64,000 bases of DNA from NCBI RefSeq assembly GCF_015356825.1, contig NZ_JAACYW010000005.1, forward strand, positions 53,867-117,866, written 5' to 3'. A model generated the notes under the pieces. The model was not told the origin of the DNA, did no database searches, and saw only the letters and a list, made by a program, of their open reading frames with translations. Shown one piece after another: positions 16,653 through 25,506 of the stretch. Made by a program: the position numbers and the translations under genes. The stretch comes from Catenulispora rubra. Lineage in GTDB: Bacteria > Actinomycetota > Actinomycetes > Streptomycetales > Catenulisporaceae. Each line of letters opens with the position of its first letter. Position 1 is the first letter of the stretch.

Positions 16653-17120
16653 TCATCTCCGCCGAGCGATTTCCTCCTTCGTGAGCCATTCGGCGGTCAG
16701 GTCCCGGCACACCACGCGTACTGAGCTGTCCCAGAATGCGATCTCGTGCGAGCAGCCATATGGATCCGGCAGGATTTCGTCCAGGGCGAGGCTCTCGAAG
16801 CGGGCGCCGTGTTCTGTGCTCGGCGGGGCGACGTCGAGTGCCAGGTTGCTGACGTCCGAGTATCGGAGCACCAGCCATTCGTCGTGCTTCAGCCCGCTGG
16901 AGGCCAGGATGATCTGGACGTCCACCGCCTCGTACTCGATCTTGTGTGTGATCGGGCCGAGGGTTAGGTCCTTGACGCAGCGGCGGCTGTAGAAGTCGTA
17001 GTGGGCTGGGTCGGTGGCGAAGACGCGTGCCCCTGGCGGTAGTTCCTCGGCCAGCTGCGGGAGCGCGGCAAGGTAGGCATCGGCGGACAGGACGCCGCCT
17101 TCGACGCTGACGTATTTCAT
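16653..17120 (-). CDS. Putative immunity protein for the RHS toxin upstream
   Basis: The 155-residue product has no domain I recognise. Its start overlaps the stop of the RHS gene by 4 nt (ATGA), the usual arrangement for a toxin and its immunity gene. It is soluble, acidic and without signal peptide, which suits a cytosolic inhibitor. The ending LTKEEIARRR is positively charged. The assignment rests on position only. Confidence 0.6.
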   Translation of the reverse strand: MKYVSVEGGVLSADAYLAALPQLAEELPPGARVFATDPAHYDFYSRRCVKDLTLGPITHKIEYEAVDVQIILASSGLKHDEWLVLRYSDVSNLALDVAPPSTEHGARFESLALDEILPDPYGCSHEIAFWDSSVRVVCRDLTAEWLTKEEIARRR

Positions 17121-20100
17121 CCGGGGTAGGTCCCGGGTGCGATTCGCGGTCGTCGCCAGTTGTCGCCGGTGACGTCGTCGACGCCCTTGGGGCCGATGCG
17201 CCCCTGGGTTCGCATGGTATCGATGGCGATGCCTTTCAGGTGATTCTCGATGTTCTGTGGCACGGTGATGTCGTCGCCCAGGCTGTGCTTGGCGAACCAG
17301 CCGTCGCTGCCGAAGGCGCCAAGTTCGGTCCCGCCGCCCTTCTTACCCTTCCATACGTGGATCTCGAAGTCCTGCTCGCCGGCGGTCTCGAAGCGGTCCA
17401 GGTGGAAGGTCCAGCCGTCTGGGTGGTAGAACGTCTTCCGCTTTTGCGCGCCCATCAGGCCGAGCGGGTCGGCGAGGATCAGCGGGTTCCGGACGTATGT
17501 GTAGGGGTTCGGTGCCGGTGCCAGGCCCAGTGGATCGGGTGAGGCGAAAGTGCCAGTCCCGCTGTCGTAGTAGCGGAAGTGGCTGTACTCCATCCCGGTT
17601 TCCGGGTCGTGGTACTGGCCGGGGAACCGCAGGGGGAAAACGCTATCGGCGGCGTCGGAACCGGAGGGGGCGGCTTCGGCCGGAGCGCCCCATAGCGTGC
17701 TCTTCCGCCGCCAGGCTATCCGGCCGTCCGGGGCGATCAGCTCGGTCGGGGTGCCGACGCTGTCGGTGATGATGGCGTGGAAGGCACGATCCACCTCGGC
17801 TGTAGACGCGCCGTCTACCCAGGTACGCCGGGTCTGGGCTGCGACGGCGAAGGTGTCGGGTTCGAAGTCCCAGGTTAGGGCGGTCCAGCTGCCGTCCGCG
17901 GCGCGTGCGGACTGCTCGGCGAGGTCGCTGCCGTCCCAGCTGAAGAACAGCTGCTCCGTCGGTATGCCGTCGGTACTGAGCCGGGTCTTGGACACCCGAC
18001 GGCCCAGCGCGTCGTAGGCGTAGTGCCAGACTGCCCCGTCCGGTGTCTCGGCTTGGACCAGACGGTCCTCGGCGTCCCAGGTGTATGACCATTGCCGTAC
18101 CTGCCCGGACAGCAGATGCCGCCGGACCCGGATCAGTCGTCCCTGGCTGTCGCGTTCGTAGTGGGTGCGCCCGGCCCGGCGGACGCCGAGTCCGGCGAGC
18201 TCGCGGTCGCCGGCCGTGGCCGCCACGTCCGAGTCCTGCGGCCCGGCTTGCCCGGACCACGAGGCGTTCACGACAGCCCCAGCCGTGTCATAGGCGTACT
18301 CCTCGCGCCAGGACCCGGCGTCCACGCCCGTGACCCGGCCCACCGGGTCCAGACGGAACCGGCGAGTGCCTTGACGTTCATCGGCGATATGCAGCGGGTA
18401 GCCGTCGGCGCGGTAGCCGAACTCGCGGCCGAGGATGCGGACGTCGAAGCTGGCGGGCGCAGCCGCACCGTCTCCGGTGCCGGTTCGGACTTCCTGGCCG
18501 ATCAGCCGGTCCACCGTGTCCCAGGTCTGCGTGAGCACCGCGGCCGGGCCGAGCCGGCGCGTCGTCTCACGTCCGGCAGCGTCGTGGCCGAACGCCAGTC
18601 GTCCGCCGACCGTGGCCAGTTCGCGGGGTCGGCCGACGGTGTCGTAGGACCACTCGCTGACCGCCCCGGTCGGCGTGGTCCGCCGGATCCGGCGGCCGGC
18701 GGCGTCGTATTCGGTCGCGGTGGTGCGGCCGTTCACGGCCTCGGCGACGATCCGGCCGCACGCGTCGCGGACGATCGCTACGTCGGCGCCAGGGCTGGTG
18801 GCCCGGGTCAGTCTCCCGGCCAGGTCGAAGGCGTAGTCGGCGAGCACCTCCCCGTCGGCGCTGGTCTGGACGATCCGCCCCGCGGCGTCGCGCCTGTACC
18901 GGAGTTCCTGACCGGCGCCGTTGACCCGGCTGATCAGGCGTCGGGTCGGGTCCGGGGTGTAGGCCAGAGTCCTGCCGTCGAAGTCGGTCTCGCCGACCAG
19001 CCGACCGGCCGCGTCGTACACATAGCTCCAGCGCCGGCCGTCGGCCGCGCCGGCGCGCCCCAGTCCGGTGACAGCGGTGAGCCGCAGCTCGGTGTCGAAC
19101 GCGAAGGCGTAGCGCACGCCGTCCTGCCCGGTACGGGCCACCGGCTTGGCGAAGGGCCCGTACTCGGTACTGACCACGCCGCCGGCTGCGTCGATCTCGC
19201 GGACCAGGTTGCCGGCGGCGTCGTACGCGCGCTCCTCACGGGTGCCGTCCGGCAGCTCCCGCCACAGCAGTGCGCCCTCGGTGGACCAGCTGGTACGGGT
19301 CCGGTTGCCGAGCGGGTCTAGAGACTCGACGACGCGGCCGAACACGTCGCGGCGTACTTGGGTGACGGCTCCCAGCGGGTCGGTCACGGCAATAGGCAGA
19401 CCGGCCGCGTCGGTCTCGTATCGGGTGGCGGCGCCGAGCTCGTCTACCACGGCGGCCAATCGGCCCCGCTCGTCGTATTCGTAGCGGGTCTGGGCTCCCA
19501 GCGGATCGACGACTGCGACGACGTTCCCATGGTCGTCGTATCGTCGCTGCCACACCGCACCATCAGGGAGGACGGCGCGAGTCGGCAGATGGTGCTCGTT
19601 GTATTCGAACATGACCGTGCCGCCGTCCGGCCGCGCTATGCGAACCAGGTCGCCGCGCTCATCAAGGTCGTAGCGGTAGGCGTTCCCAAGCTGGTCGGCC
19701 TCGTGCAGAAGCCGGCCGTACCGGTCGTAGGCGAAGATCTCGGCGTGGCCGAGCGGGTCGCTAATCCGGGTGATGTGGGCGTCCTCGTCGTACTCGTAGA
19801 TCGTCGCGTTGCCGAGCGAGTCGGTGACGGTGGTGGCGTGGCCGGCCTCGTCATAGGCGAACCGGGCGGACAGAACTCCCCCGACCCCGACGCTGTACAG
19901 CACCCGGCACCACTCGTCGTACTCGTACTCGTAGCGGAATCCGACCCGGTCGGTCCAAGCGGTGATCTGGTGCAGCGTGTCGTACTCGTAGCGGTACGGG
20001 ACGCCGCTGGAGTCGATGATCTCCTTCAGCCGACCGAGTTCGTCGTATCTGAACGTCTTGATCGAGATCCCGGCGTCGGATCCGTCGTCGCCGAGCAGAC

Positions 20101-21598
20101 GCAGCGCGACCACCCTGGTGCCGGCCGTCGAGACCGCGGTGTCGACGGCTATCCGATAGCCGTCCGTGGTGATCGCGGTCGGTGTGCCCTCGGTATCGCG
20201 ATGGAAAACGATCCGGTTGCCGTTGCGGTCGGAGAGCGACGTCAGGTCCCTGATCTGGCCGCGGTCGTCGGTGTGGTGCACGATCGGGAAGTGCCGCACG
20301 TGGCCGGTCTCGGGATCGGTGATCCGGATCTCGTCGGTGGCGCGGTCCCAGACCAGCGGCCATCGCACGCCGTCCTCGGGCAGGACTTCGTCGGTACCGG
20401 TGGGCAGCGGATAGCGCAGTGTCCTGGCGTCATCGCCGGCGAAGTGGATTCCGGTCTCGGTGACGGCGACCCGCTGGTCCAGGCTCGACGACCAGCCGGG
20501 CCCGAACAGCCGGCCGGTCGCGTAGCTGGAGGCGTAGGCACGCTCCAGGACCAGCGGGAGCACCCCCGGAAGGCTCACGTCGACCGCGTCGGCGATCATC
20601 TGCCCGCACACCACGTCTACCGGGTCGCCGGCCTTGGTGGCGGCACCATCGCCGCGGGCCGCGATGCGATCCATCAGTTTGCCGCCGAACTTCTGCAGCA
20701 GCTTCCCGCCGACCATGGTGCCGACCAGTAGGCCGCCGTCCAGCAGTGCGTCGCCCCAGTGGCCCTGCATCACGTCGCCGCCGACCTGGATCACCGCTCC
20801 GGCGGTGGCGACACCGGCCAGCACGTTGGCCCCGATCGCCAGGCCGGCGGTGATGACGTCCAGGCCGGGGACCCACGATGTCGCGAACGCGACCACATCG
20901 AGGACCACCGCCACCTCACCGGCGTACTGCGCGATCTCCCCACCCCACTTGGACAGGTCCTCACCGACGTGGTCCCACCAGGACTTGTTGTGGATCCCGT
21001 CGGATTGCGCATGGCCTATCGCCTTGGCGCACTCCTTAGCCGCAGCGATTCGGTCGTCATGGGCCTGGTGGGCCTGCGCGGTCAACGTGGCCATGCGGTC
21101 TTTGGCGTTGGTCAGGTTGGTCTGTGCGGTGTCGTGCGTCGTCTGGGCGTCGGTGACAGCCTGCGGGTTGGGGTTGACGGCGTGGTTCTGCTGCGCCGTC
21201 TTGAGATCTGCGGCGGCGGTGTTGGCGTTGGTGGTGGCACGTTGTAGGTCGGCGTTCGCATCCTGGGCCTGCCGCAGCGCCGCATCAGCCTTGGCCTGCG
21301 CCGCCTGGAGTTTGGGGGCGTAGGCGGACAGCGCGTCGGAGGCTTCGCTGTAGGACGTGTACAACTTCTGCAACCGACCCGGCAACGGGCCGTAGTTCGA
21401 CTTGAAAGCATCAGCAGTCTGACCCACCCACTGCAGCGCCGCAGCATCGGAGCCGAAGGAGTTCAAGCTTCGATACGCCGACTCCACATCGTGCGCGAAG
21501 TCCCCGAACTCCTTCGCCAAAGCCTGCACCGACTCCACCACACCCGGTGTTGGATCGCCATCCAAACCCAGAATGTCCCAGCCAGTCGGACGTGCCAT
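17117..21598 (-). CDS. RHS/YD-repeat polymorphic toxin with T7SS-type N-terminal domain
   Basis: The 1493-residue product has an N-terminal WXG100-like helical domain (residues about 10-190, with LQWVGQTADAFKSNY) followed by coiled coil, two hydrophobic glycine-rich segments (about 225-310) and a DUF6531 module (DPVDVVCGQMIADAVDVSLPG). Dozens of YD repeats (YDAAGRLV, YEYDERGRL) follow. The RHS core ends with YYDSGTGTFASPDPLGL about 110 residues before the C-terminus. The remaining tip (TFYHPDGWTFHLDRFETAGE onward) is the variable toxin; I do not recognise its family. The ATG at 21598 (MARPTGWDILGLDG) was chosen because the 50 upstream codons are unlike protein. Export by type VII secretion is expected. 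Confidence 0.88.
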   Translation of the reverse strand: MARPTGWDILGLDGDPTPGVVESVQALAKEFGDFAHDVESAYRSLNSFGSDAAALQWVGQTADAFKSNYGPLPGRLQKLYTSYSEASDALSAYAPKLQAAQAKADAALRQAQDANADLQRATTNANTAAADLKTAQQNHAVNPNPQAVTDAQTTHDTAQTNLTNAKDRMATLTAQAHQAHDDRIAAAKECAKAIGHAQSDGIHNKSWWDHVGEDLSKWGGEIAQYAGEVAVVLDVVAFATSWVPGLDVITAGLAIGANVLAGVATAGAVIQVGGDVMQGHWGDALLDGGLLVGTMVGGKLLQKFGGKLMDRIAARGDGAATKAGDPVDVVCGQMIADAVDVSLPGVLPLVLERAYASSYATGRLFGPGWSSSLDQRVAVTETGIHFAGDDARTLRYPLPTGTDEVLPEDGVRWPLVWDRATDEIRITDPETGHVRHFPIVHHTDDRGQIRDLTSLSDRNGNRIVFHRDTEGTPTAITTDGYRIAVDTAVSTAGTRVVALRLLGDDGSDAGISIKTFRYDELGRLKEIIDSSGVPYRYEYDTLHQITAWTDRVGFRYEYEYDEWCRVLYSVGVGGVLSARFAYDEAGHATTVTDSLGNATIYEYDEDAHITRISDPLGHAEIFAYDRYGRLLHEADQLGNAYRYDLDERGDLVRIARPDGGTVMFEYNEHHLPTRAVLPDGAVWQRRYDDHGNVVAVVDPLGAQTRYEYDERGRLAAVVDELGAATRYETDAAGLPIAVTDPLGAVTQVRRDVFGRVVESLDPLGNRTRTSWSTEGALLWRELPDGTREERAYDAAGNLVREIDAAGGVVSTEYGPFAKPVARTGQDGVRYAFAFDTELRLTAVTGLGRAGAADGRRWSYVYDAAGRLVGETDFDGRTLAYTPDPTRRLISRVNGAGQELRYRRDAAGRIVQTSADGEVLADYAFDLAGRLTRATSPGADVAIVRDACGRIVAEAVNGRTTATEYDAAGRRIRRTTPTGAVSEWSYDTVGRPRELATVGGRLAFGHDAAGRETTRRLGPAAVLTQTWDTVDRLIGQEVRTGTGDGAAAPASFDVRILGREFGYRADGYPLHIADERQGTRRFRLDPVGRVTGVDAGSWREEYAYDTAGAVVNASWSGQAGPQDSDVAATAGDRELAGLGVRRAGRTHYERDSQGRLIRVRRHLLSGQVRQWSYTWDAEDRLVQAETPDGAVWHYAYDALGRRVSKTRLSTDGIPTEQLFFSWDGSDLAEQSARAADGSWTALTWDFEPDTFAVAAQTRRTWVDGASTAEVDRAFHAIITDSVGTPTELIAPDGRIAWRRKSTLWGAPAEAAPSGSDAADSVFPLRFPGQYHDPETGMEYSHFRYYDSGTGTFASPDPLGLAPAPNPYTYVRNPLILADPLGLMGAQKRKTFYHPDGWTFHLDRFETAGEQDFEIHVWKGKKGGGTELGAFGSDGWFAKHSLGDDITVPQNIENHLKGIAIDTMRTQGRIGPKGVDDVTGDNWRRPRIAPGTYPG

Positions 21599-22048
21599 CA
21601 GCAAAGCCCCCCGTGCTCTCTCGGCCCATAAGCGTGTGAGGAAGCTTGTAAGCGGGGTCAGTACCCGAACTCGTCGCTTTACTGAACGCTTGTTGAGCGG
21701 CGAAGAAGCCTTGTGCCACTGCTCGACGTCTCCCCCGCCCCCACACAAGGCATAGATTCTACAAGCGGAGCCCGAACTCAGTAACCAAGAGTGCTGACAT
21801 TCGCGCGGGCCACCGCCGAACGCAGCCGAGGACAGGCCCGGTGGCTGACCATTCTCCTGGCGTGAGCACTCCGCGTGGCTGCAGTTCGTTCCCGCCGACG
21901 GGAGGAGCTATGCAAACAGGTGCTGCTGCAACGCTTTCTCGGCCGGCCACGATGGGCGTCGTCGCAGGAATGAGGTAGTTGGCAGAGTCGCTCTGGGCAC
22001 CGCTGCAAGCGCCCCGGTTGAGGTCGGTGCGGGCGCATCGTGCCACCA
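21599..22048. other. Intergenic stretch without supported gene
   Basis: These 450 bp separate the RHS gene start from the end of the gene at 22049. Open frames here are short and have no recognisable sequence. It probably holds the RHS promoter; I see no clear operator or hairpin. Confidence 0.4.
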
Positions 22049-23122
22049 TCAGCCCACGCCGACCGCGGAACGATGCGCGCGGCGGTCCGGGTTCGGCGGA
22101 AGCTGCGGGATGCCCGCATGGTGGATCTTTCGCATTAGAAGGTCGTGCTCTTCATGAGAGACGGCTGCGGCCGCGGACTGCGGGATGATCAGATCTAATC
22201 TTGCGGCTGGCACGCCTGTTTCGACCATCAGGATTTTGGCTTGGCCGGCGTGTGCCGCGTCATCAGTGGTGAACCGCAGGTCTACCCTCGCGGGTTCCCG
22301 ACCGGCGGATCGCAATACCACCTGGCGGTAGCCGCGATCGTTGGTCATCGAGTGGTCCAGTCCTAGTCCTAGTCCTGTGCGCGCGTCGCACAGTGCCTGA
22401 ATGAACTCCTCGTCGCGACGTTCCACACCTGGGGCGAAGTACATGTCAAGGGACCAGTCACTGGCACGGTGACCGAGGTCGCGGCGGCACCAGCCGTTGC
22501 CTGCGTAGAAGGCGAGTTTGTTCAACAATCCGATCCGGCGCAGCATCCCGCTGGCCGGCCAAGCTCCGTCCGCTGGGTAGGCACGCCTGCCGTAGAGCGC
22601 GTCAAGGTACTTCCGCTCGTCTGCGTGCAGGCTCGCCGTGTTCCACAGTGGAAGCATCTCCTCTGACCGTACGTATTGATCGATATGTTTGACGTAACGG
22701 CGCCACACCGAAGTGGTCGCCCCGGTAATGGTCAGCCCGGCTTGCCCCGCGAGCCAACGCAGGTGCAGACGATTCCGGCCGATCCCGGCGATCCGCAGTC
22801 CGGGGATGCCCCACTCGACATGCTCTCCGGGCCGACACGCCGGCAGCAGGTTATAGAGGAGCGCTCCGGCCAGTCCCGGATAGCCGACGACCAGCTCCAA
22901 CGCTCCGCCAAGCGGGCGCACTGCCCCCAACATGCCCGGGTAGCCGTAGTAGTCTCCCCGCCGGATCAGTTCATAGAACGCCAGCTCCTCCAGAGCACAC
23001 TGGTCGCCGACAGCCGCAGGGATGAGCACCGTGCCGCCGCGTGCGATCGACTGCTGATAGCACTCACCGGTGTACGACGAACGCAGAAGTGCGGGAGCCT
23101 TGTGGCCTTTTCGGGCGGTCAT
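22049..23122 (-). CDS. Hypothetical protein of actinobacterial mobile elements
   Basis: The 357-residue product opens MTARKGHKAPALLRSSYTGE. The SYTGE start and the following VLIPAA/ALEELAFYELI region resemble hypothetical proteins common on actinobacterial plasmids and integrative elements, but no function is known. No transmembrane segment or signal peptide is evident. The ATG at 23122 has GGAGG 8 nt upstream; the frame stays open to 23254. It is divergent from the SerRS gene across a 720-bp region. Confidence 0.65.
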   Translation of the reverse strand: MTARKGHKAPALLRSSYTGECYQQSIARGGTVLIPAAVGDQCALEELAFYELIRRGDYYGYPGMLGAVRPLGGALELVVGYPGLAGALLYNLLPACRPGEHVEWGIPGLRIAGIGRNRLHLRWLAGQAGLTITGATTSVWRRYVKHIDQYVRSEEMLPLWNTASLHADERKYLDALYGRRAYPADGAWPASGMLRRIGLLNKLAFYAGNGWCRRDLGHRASDWSLDMYFAPGVERRDEEFIQALCDARTGLGLGLDHSMTNDRGYRQVVLRSAGREPARVDLRFTTDDAAHAGQAKILMVETGVPAARLDLIIPQSAAAAVSHEEHDLLMRKIHHAGIPQLPPNPDRRAHRSAVGVG

Positions 23123-23322
23123 GGGTCTTTCCTCCAGGGTGGTGCCGACCTCACGTCCGTAGAGGAACTGCTGGTGGATGCTGCGATGGTGTGGCACAGC
23201 GGGCTGAGACAACTTCGTCGATCTTCGGCTGACCGGCACGTTGGTCGGTAACATGCCCAGCCCGGCCCCGCCCCGAGGCCAGAAGGAAGGGAATCAGGAC
23301 CACGACCCAGCCGTCAAGGTGC

Positions 23323-23392
23323 CTACCCTCAATTGGGTGACAGGGTAGGAGAGCTACGCCGCTACACCGACCAGAAGCCCGGGTTCCCGGGC
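23323..23392. other. Structured stretch upstream of the T-box leader
   Basis: Two hairpins lie here: CTACCCT (23323-23329) with AGGGTAG (23342-23348), and GCCCGG with CCGGGC around GTTC (23377-23392). They may be part of a terminator region or of the SerRS 5' leader. A cloverleaf was considered and rejected. No gene is supported between 23123 and 23845. Confidence 0.3.
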
Positions 23393-23559
23393 ACCAGCCG
23401 ACCAGTGCCTCCCCGCCGGTCCGCTTCGCGGAAGAACCCGCCTAGGACAGTATCGAAATCCGACGCAGAGAGCGTGCGTGCGTCGTCACCGCCCAGGATC
23501 GGCTCCGTTGGCTGGGCCGAAATACGGTGGTTTCGTTGGTGGGAGTCCGTATCCTTGTC

Positions 23560-23800
23560 GGCAACGCGTTGACGGAGACAAGTAGCGGCCTGATCCGCGA
23601 GTTCAGAGAGCTGCCGGTGGCTGTGAAGGCAGACTCGCTCTCGCCGTGAATCCACTCCCGAGCGCGGGGAGGAACGGCCCGCATCGCGGGCCCGATGCCC
23701 CGCCGACTGGCCACCGTCACCTGGCCTGTTGAGGCCGCCGCCTGCGGGTTGCGGCGAAGGCGTGGTGGTACCGCGAGCACCCTTCTCGCCCACGCCCCCA
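23560..23800 (+). promoter_or_regulatory. T-box riboswitch with Ser (UCC) specifier
   Basis: The leader of the SerRS gene shows the T-box parts in order. The start of stem I has GACGGAGACAAGTA, and its distal part CAGAGAGCTGCCGGTGG and GTGAAGGCAG. The specifier loop reads GTGAA-TCC-ACTCC, with TCC at 23651-23653, a serine codon. The T-box sequence is GTGGTGGTACCGCG (23762-23775) with the UGGU bulge at 23766-23769. An alternative helix can form between GGCGTGG (23759-23765) and CCACGCC (23790-23796). Uncharged tRNA-Ser should stabilise expression. Whether control is of transcription or translation is not clear. Confidence 0.82.
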
Positions 23801-23845
23801 AGGGATCATGCCGGACCCCGGCTGATCGACAAGGAGCCCAGCGGC

Positions 23846-25126
23846 ATGCTGGACATCAAAACCATCCGTGAAGAGCCCGACCGAGTCCAGGAAGGGCTGG
23901 CCAAACGCGGCCTGACAGTAGACCTGCGCGCGTTCCTGGAGCTGGACGACGCCTACCGCACGGCGCTGACGAACACCGAGTTGCTTCGCGCCCGCCGCCG
24001 ACGCCTGTCGACGAACGTAGGCACCGCCTTGGCCAGCCGCGACGGCGACGCCGAAGCACTCCGCCAGCAGGCCGCCGAAGTCAGCGATCAAGTAGCCGCT
24101 GCCGAGAAGCAGCTGGAGAGACTGCGGCAACAACGCCAGGATTTCCTCGACGGACTGCCGAACCTTCCTGACGACGGTGTCGCCGCAGGAGGCAAGGAAA
24201 ACAACGAGGTAGTGCGGACCGTCGGCGAGCCACCGATCTTCGACTTCCCCGCGCTGGACCACGTCGAGCTCGCCGAACGGCTGAAGCTGATCGACTACCG
24301 CCTCGGGGCGAAGCTGGGTGGCACGGGCTTCTGGGCGTACCGAGGCGACGGGGCGCTCGCGGAGTGGGCGCTGCTGAACTATTTTGTCGAGACACACCGG
24401 CGAGACGGTTACGAGTTCATTCTGCCGCCGCACCTGCTCACCTACGACGTCGGATACGCCGCCGGGCAGTTCCCGAAGTTTGTCGATGACGTCTTCACCA
24501 TCCCCGGTGAAGAGCAGGGCCAGTTCCTGTTGCCGACCGCGGAGACCGCGCTGGCCGGGATGCATCGCGGCGAAGTGCTCCAAGCGGCCGGCCTGCCGTT
24601 GCGCTATTTCGCGTTCTCGCCGTGCTACCGCCGGGAGATCGGCGGGTACCGCACCACCGAGCGCGGCACGTTGCGCGGTCATCAGTTCCACAAGGTGGAG
24701 CTGTTCGCGCTCACCGCGCCCGACGACTCGGACGACGTCCACGCCGAGCTGCTCGCGAAGGCCGAGGAACTGGTGGCGGGGCTCGGCCTGCACTATCGGG
24801 TGTCGCGACTGGCCGCCGGCGATACCAGCGCCGCTATGGCGGTCACTTACGACGTGGAAGTCTGGCTTCCGAGCCTGGGTGACTATGTCGAGGTCAGTTC
24901 GGTGTCCAACGCTCGCGACTATCAGGCACGGCGAGGGGATATTCGGTTCCAGAACGCCGGTGTCAAAGCCGGGTTCGTCCACACACTCAACGCCTCAGGC
25001 TTGGCTACCAGCCGCCTACTGCCAGCGATCCTGGAGCAGCACCAGCGGGCCGACGGAGGCGTCGCCGTCCCCGCTGTAATGCGGCGATGGCTACCGGAAG
25101 TACTCAGCGTCGAGCAGCCGAGCTGA
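23846..25126 (+). CDS. serS: Seryl-tRNA synthetase paralogue under T-box control
   Basis: The 426-residue product is a complete class II SerRS. The N-terminal coiled-coil arm (residues about 1-105, starting MLDIKTIREEPDRVQEGLAK) binds tRNA-Ser. The catalytic domain has the TAE serine/ATP motif (LLPTAETALAGMH), motif 2 (YRREIGGYRTTERGTLRGHQ) and motif 3 (NASGLATSRLLPAILEQ). It charges tRNA-Ser with serine. The ATG at 23846 has AAGGAG 9 nt upstream; the frame is open to 23729 but the added part is the T-box leader. The riboswitch, its position beside a PheRS paralogue and mobile DNA, and motif differences such as TSR for the usual VGR suggest an extra copy, possibly for resistance or for supplying Ser-tRNA. 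Confidence 0.93.
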   Translation: MLDIKTIREEPDRVQEGLAKRGLTVDLRAFLELDDAYRTALTNTELLRARRRRLSTNVGTALASRDGDAEALRQQAAEVSDQVAAAEKQLERLRQQRQDFLDGLPNLPDDGVAAGGKENNEVVRTVGEPPIFDFPALDHVELAERLKLIDYRLGAKLGGTGFWAYRGDGALAEWALLNYFVETHRRDGYEFILPPHLLTYDVGYAAGQFPKFVDDVFTIPGEEQGQFLLPTAETALAGMHRGEVLQAAGLPLRYFAFSPCYRREIGGYRTTERGTLRGHQFHKVELFALTAPDDSDDVHAELLAKAEELVAGLGLHYRVSRLAAGDTSAAMAVTYDVEVWLPSLGDYVEVSSVSNARDYQARRGDIRFQNAGVKAGFVHTLNASGLATSRLLPAILEQHQRADGGVAVPAVMRRWLPEVLSVEQPS

Positions 25127-25185
25127 CGCGCATCCGGTGCGGAACTGAGCTTGCCCGGTTCCGCACCGGTCGCCCCGCGGGGAGG

Positions 25186-25494
25186 TCACGGCATCTGTCG
25201 GAGTCGACGGACTTGTTGGTCGGCGTTCGCCATGAGTGCGGCGGCGGCGTCAAGGTCAGCGGTGAGCCCTGCGTCGTCGACTTGGAGCCATTCGTCACGG
25301 TCGTACAGCCACCAGTGCTCTTGGTGGCGAGCGATGTCAGTGATGGTTCGGCTCAGTGTTTGTGCCGTGCCTGCGGCGATCGCGGCGATCATCTCGGTGT
25401 GCGTGATCCGGCCGGCTTCCGAGATCGCGGACGTGCGCGGGGAACTCGCGGTCAGCGGCCCAGAATGCTTTCCGGTGGGGGCGGGTCGGTGCAT
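25186..25494 (-). CDS. Small hypothetical protein, last gene of the conjugation operon
   Basis: The 102-residue product contains ARHQEHWWLYDRDEWLQVDD followed by a helical Ala-rich end. It matches the C-terminal part of the protein at 26583-27470 (HHDGTWWLVDGTGSWIRVTH), so the two share a WW-L-D-W domain of unknown role. The ATG at 25494 follows GGGAGGGAC, which lies right after the stop at 25507. Confidence 0.6.
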   Translation of the reverse strand: MHRPAPTGKHSGPLTASSPRTSAISEAGRITHTEMIAAIAAGTAQTLSRTITDIARHQEHWWLYDRDEWLQVDDAGLTADLDAAAALMANADQQVRRLRQMP

Positions 25495-25506
25495 GTTCGT
25501 CCCTCC

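Noticed and set aside
18092..20731. Two long plus-strand frames (409 and 457 codons) opposite the first RHS gene
   Set aside because: Antisense shadows of a high-GC repeat-rich gene; no recognisable domain and composition typical of a shifted frame.
23318..23396. Possible tRNA upstream of the SerRS leader
   Set aside because: A 7-bp acceptor-like stem can be drawn, but there is no anticodon arm, no T-loop A58 and no usable T-stem.
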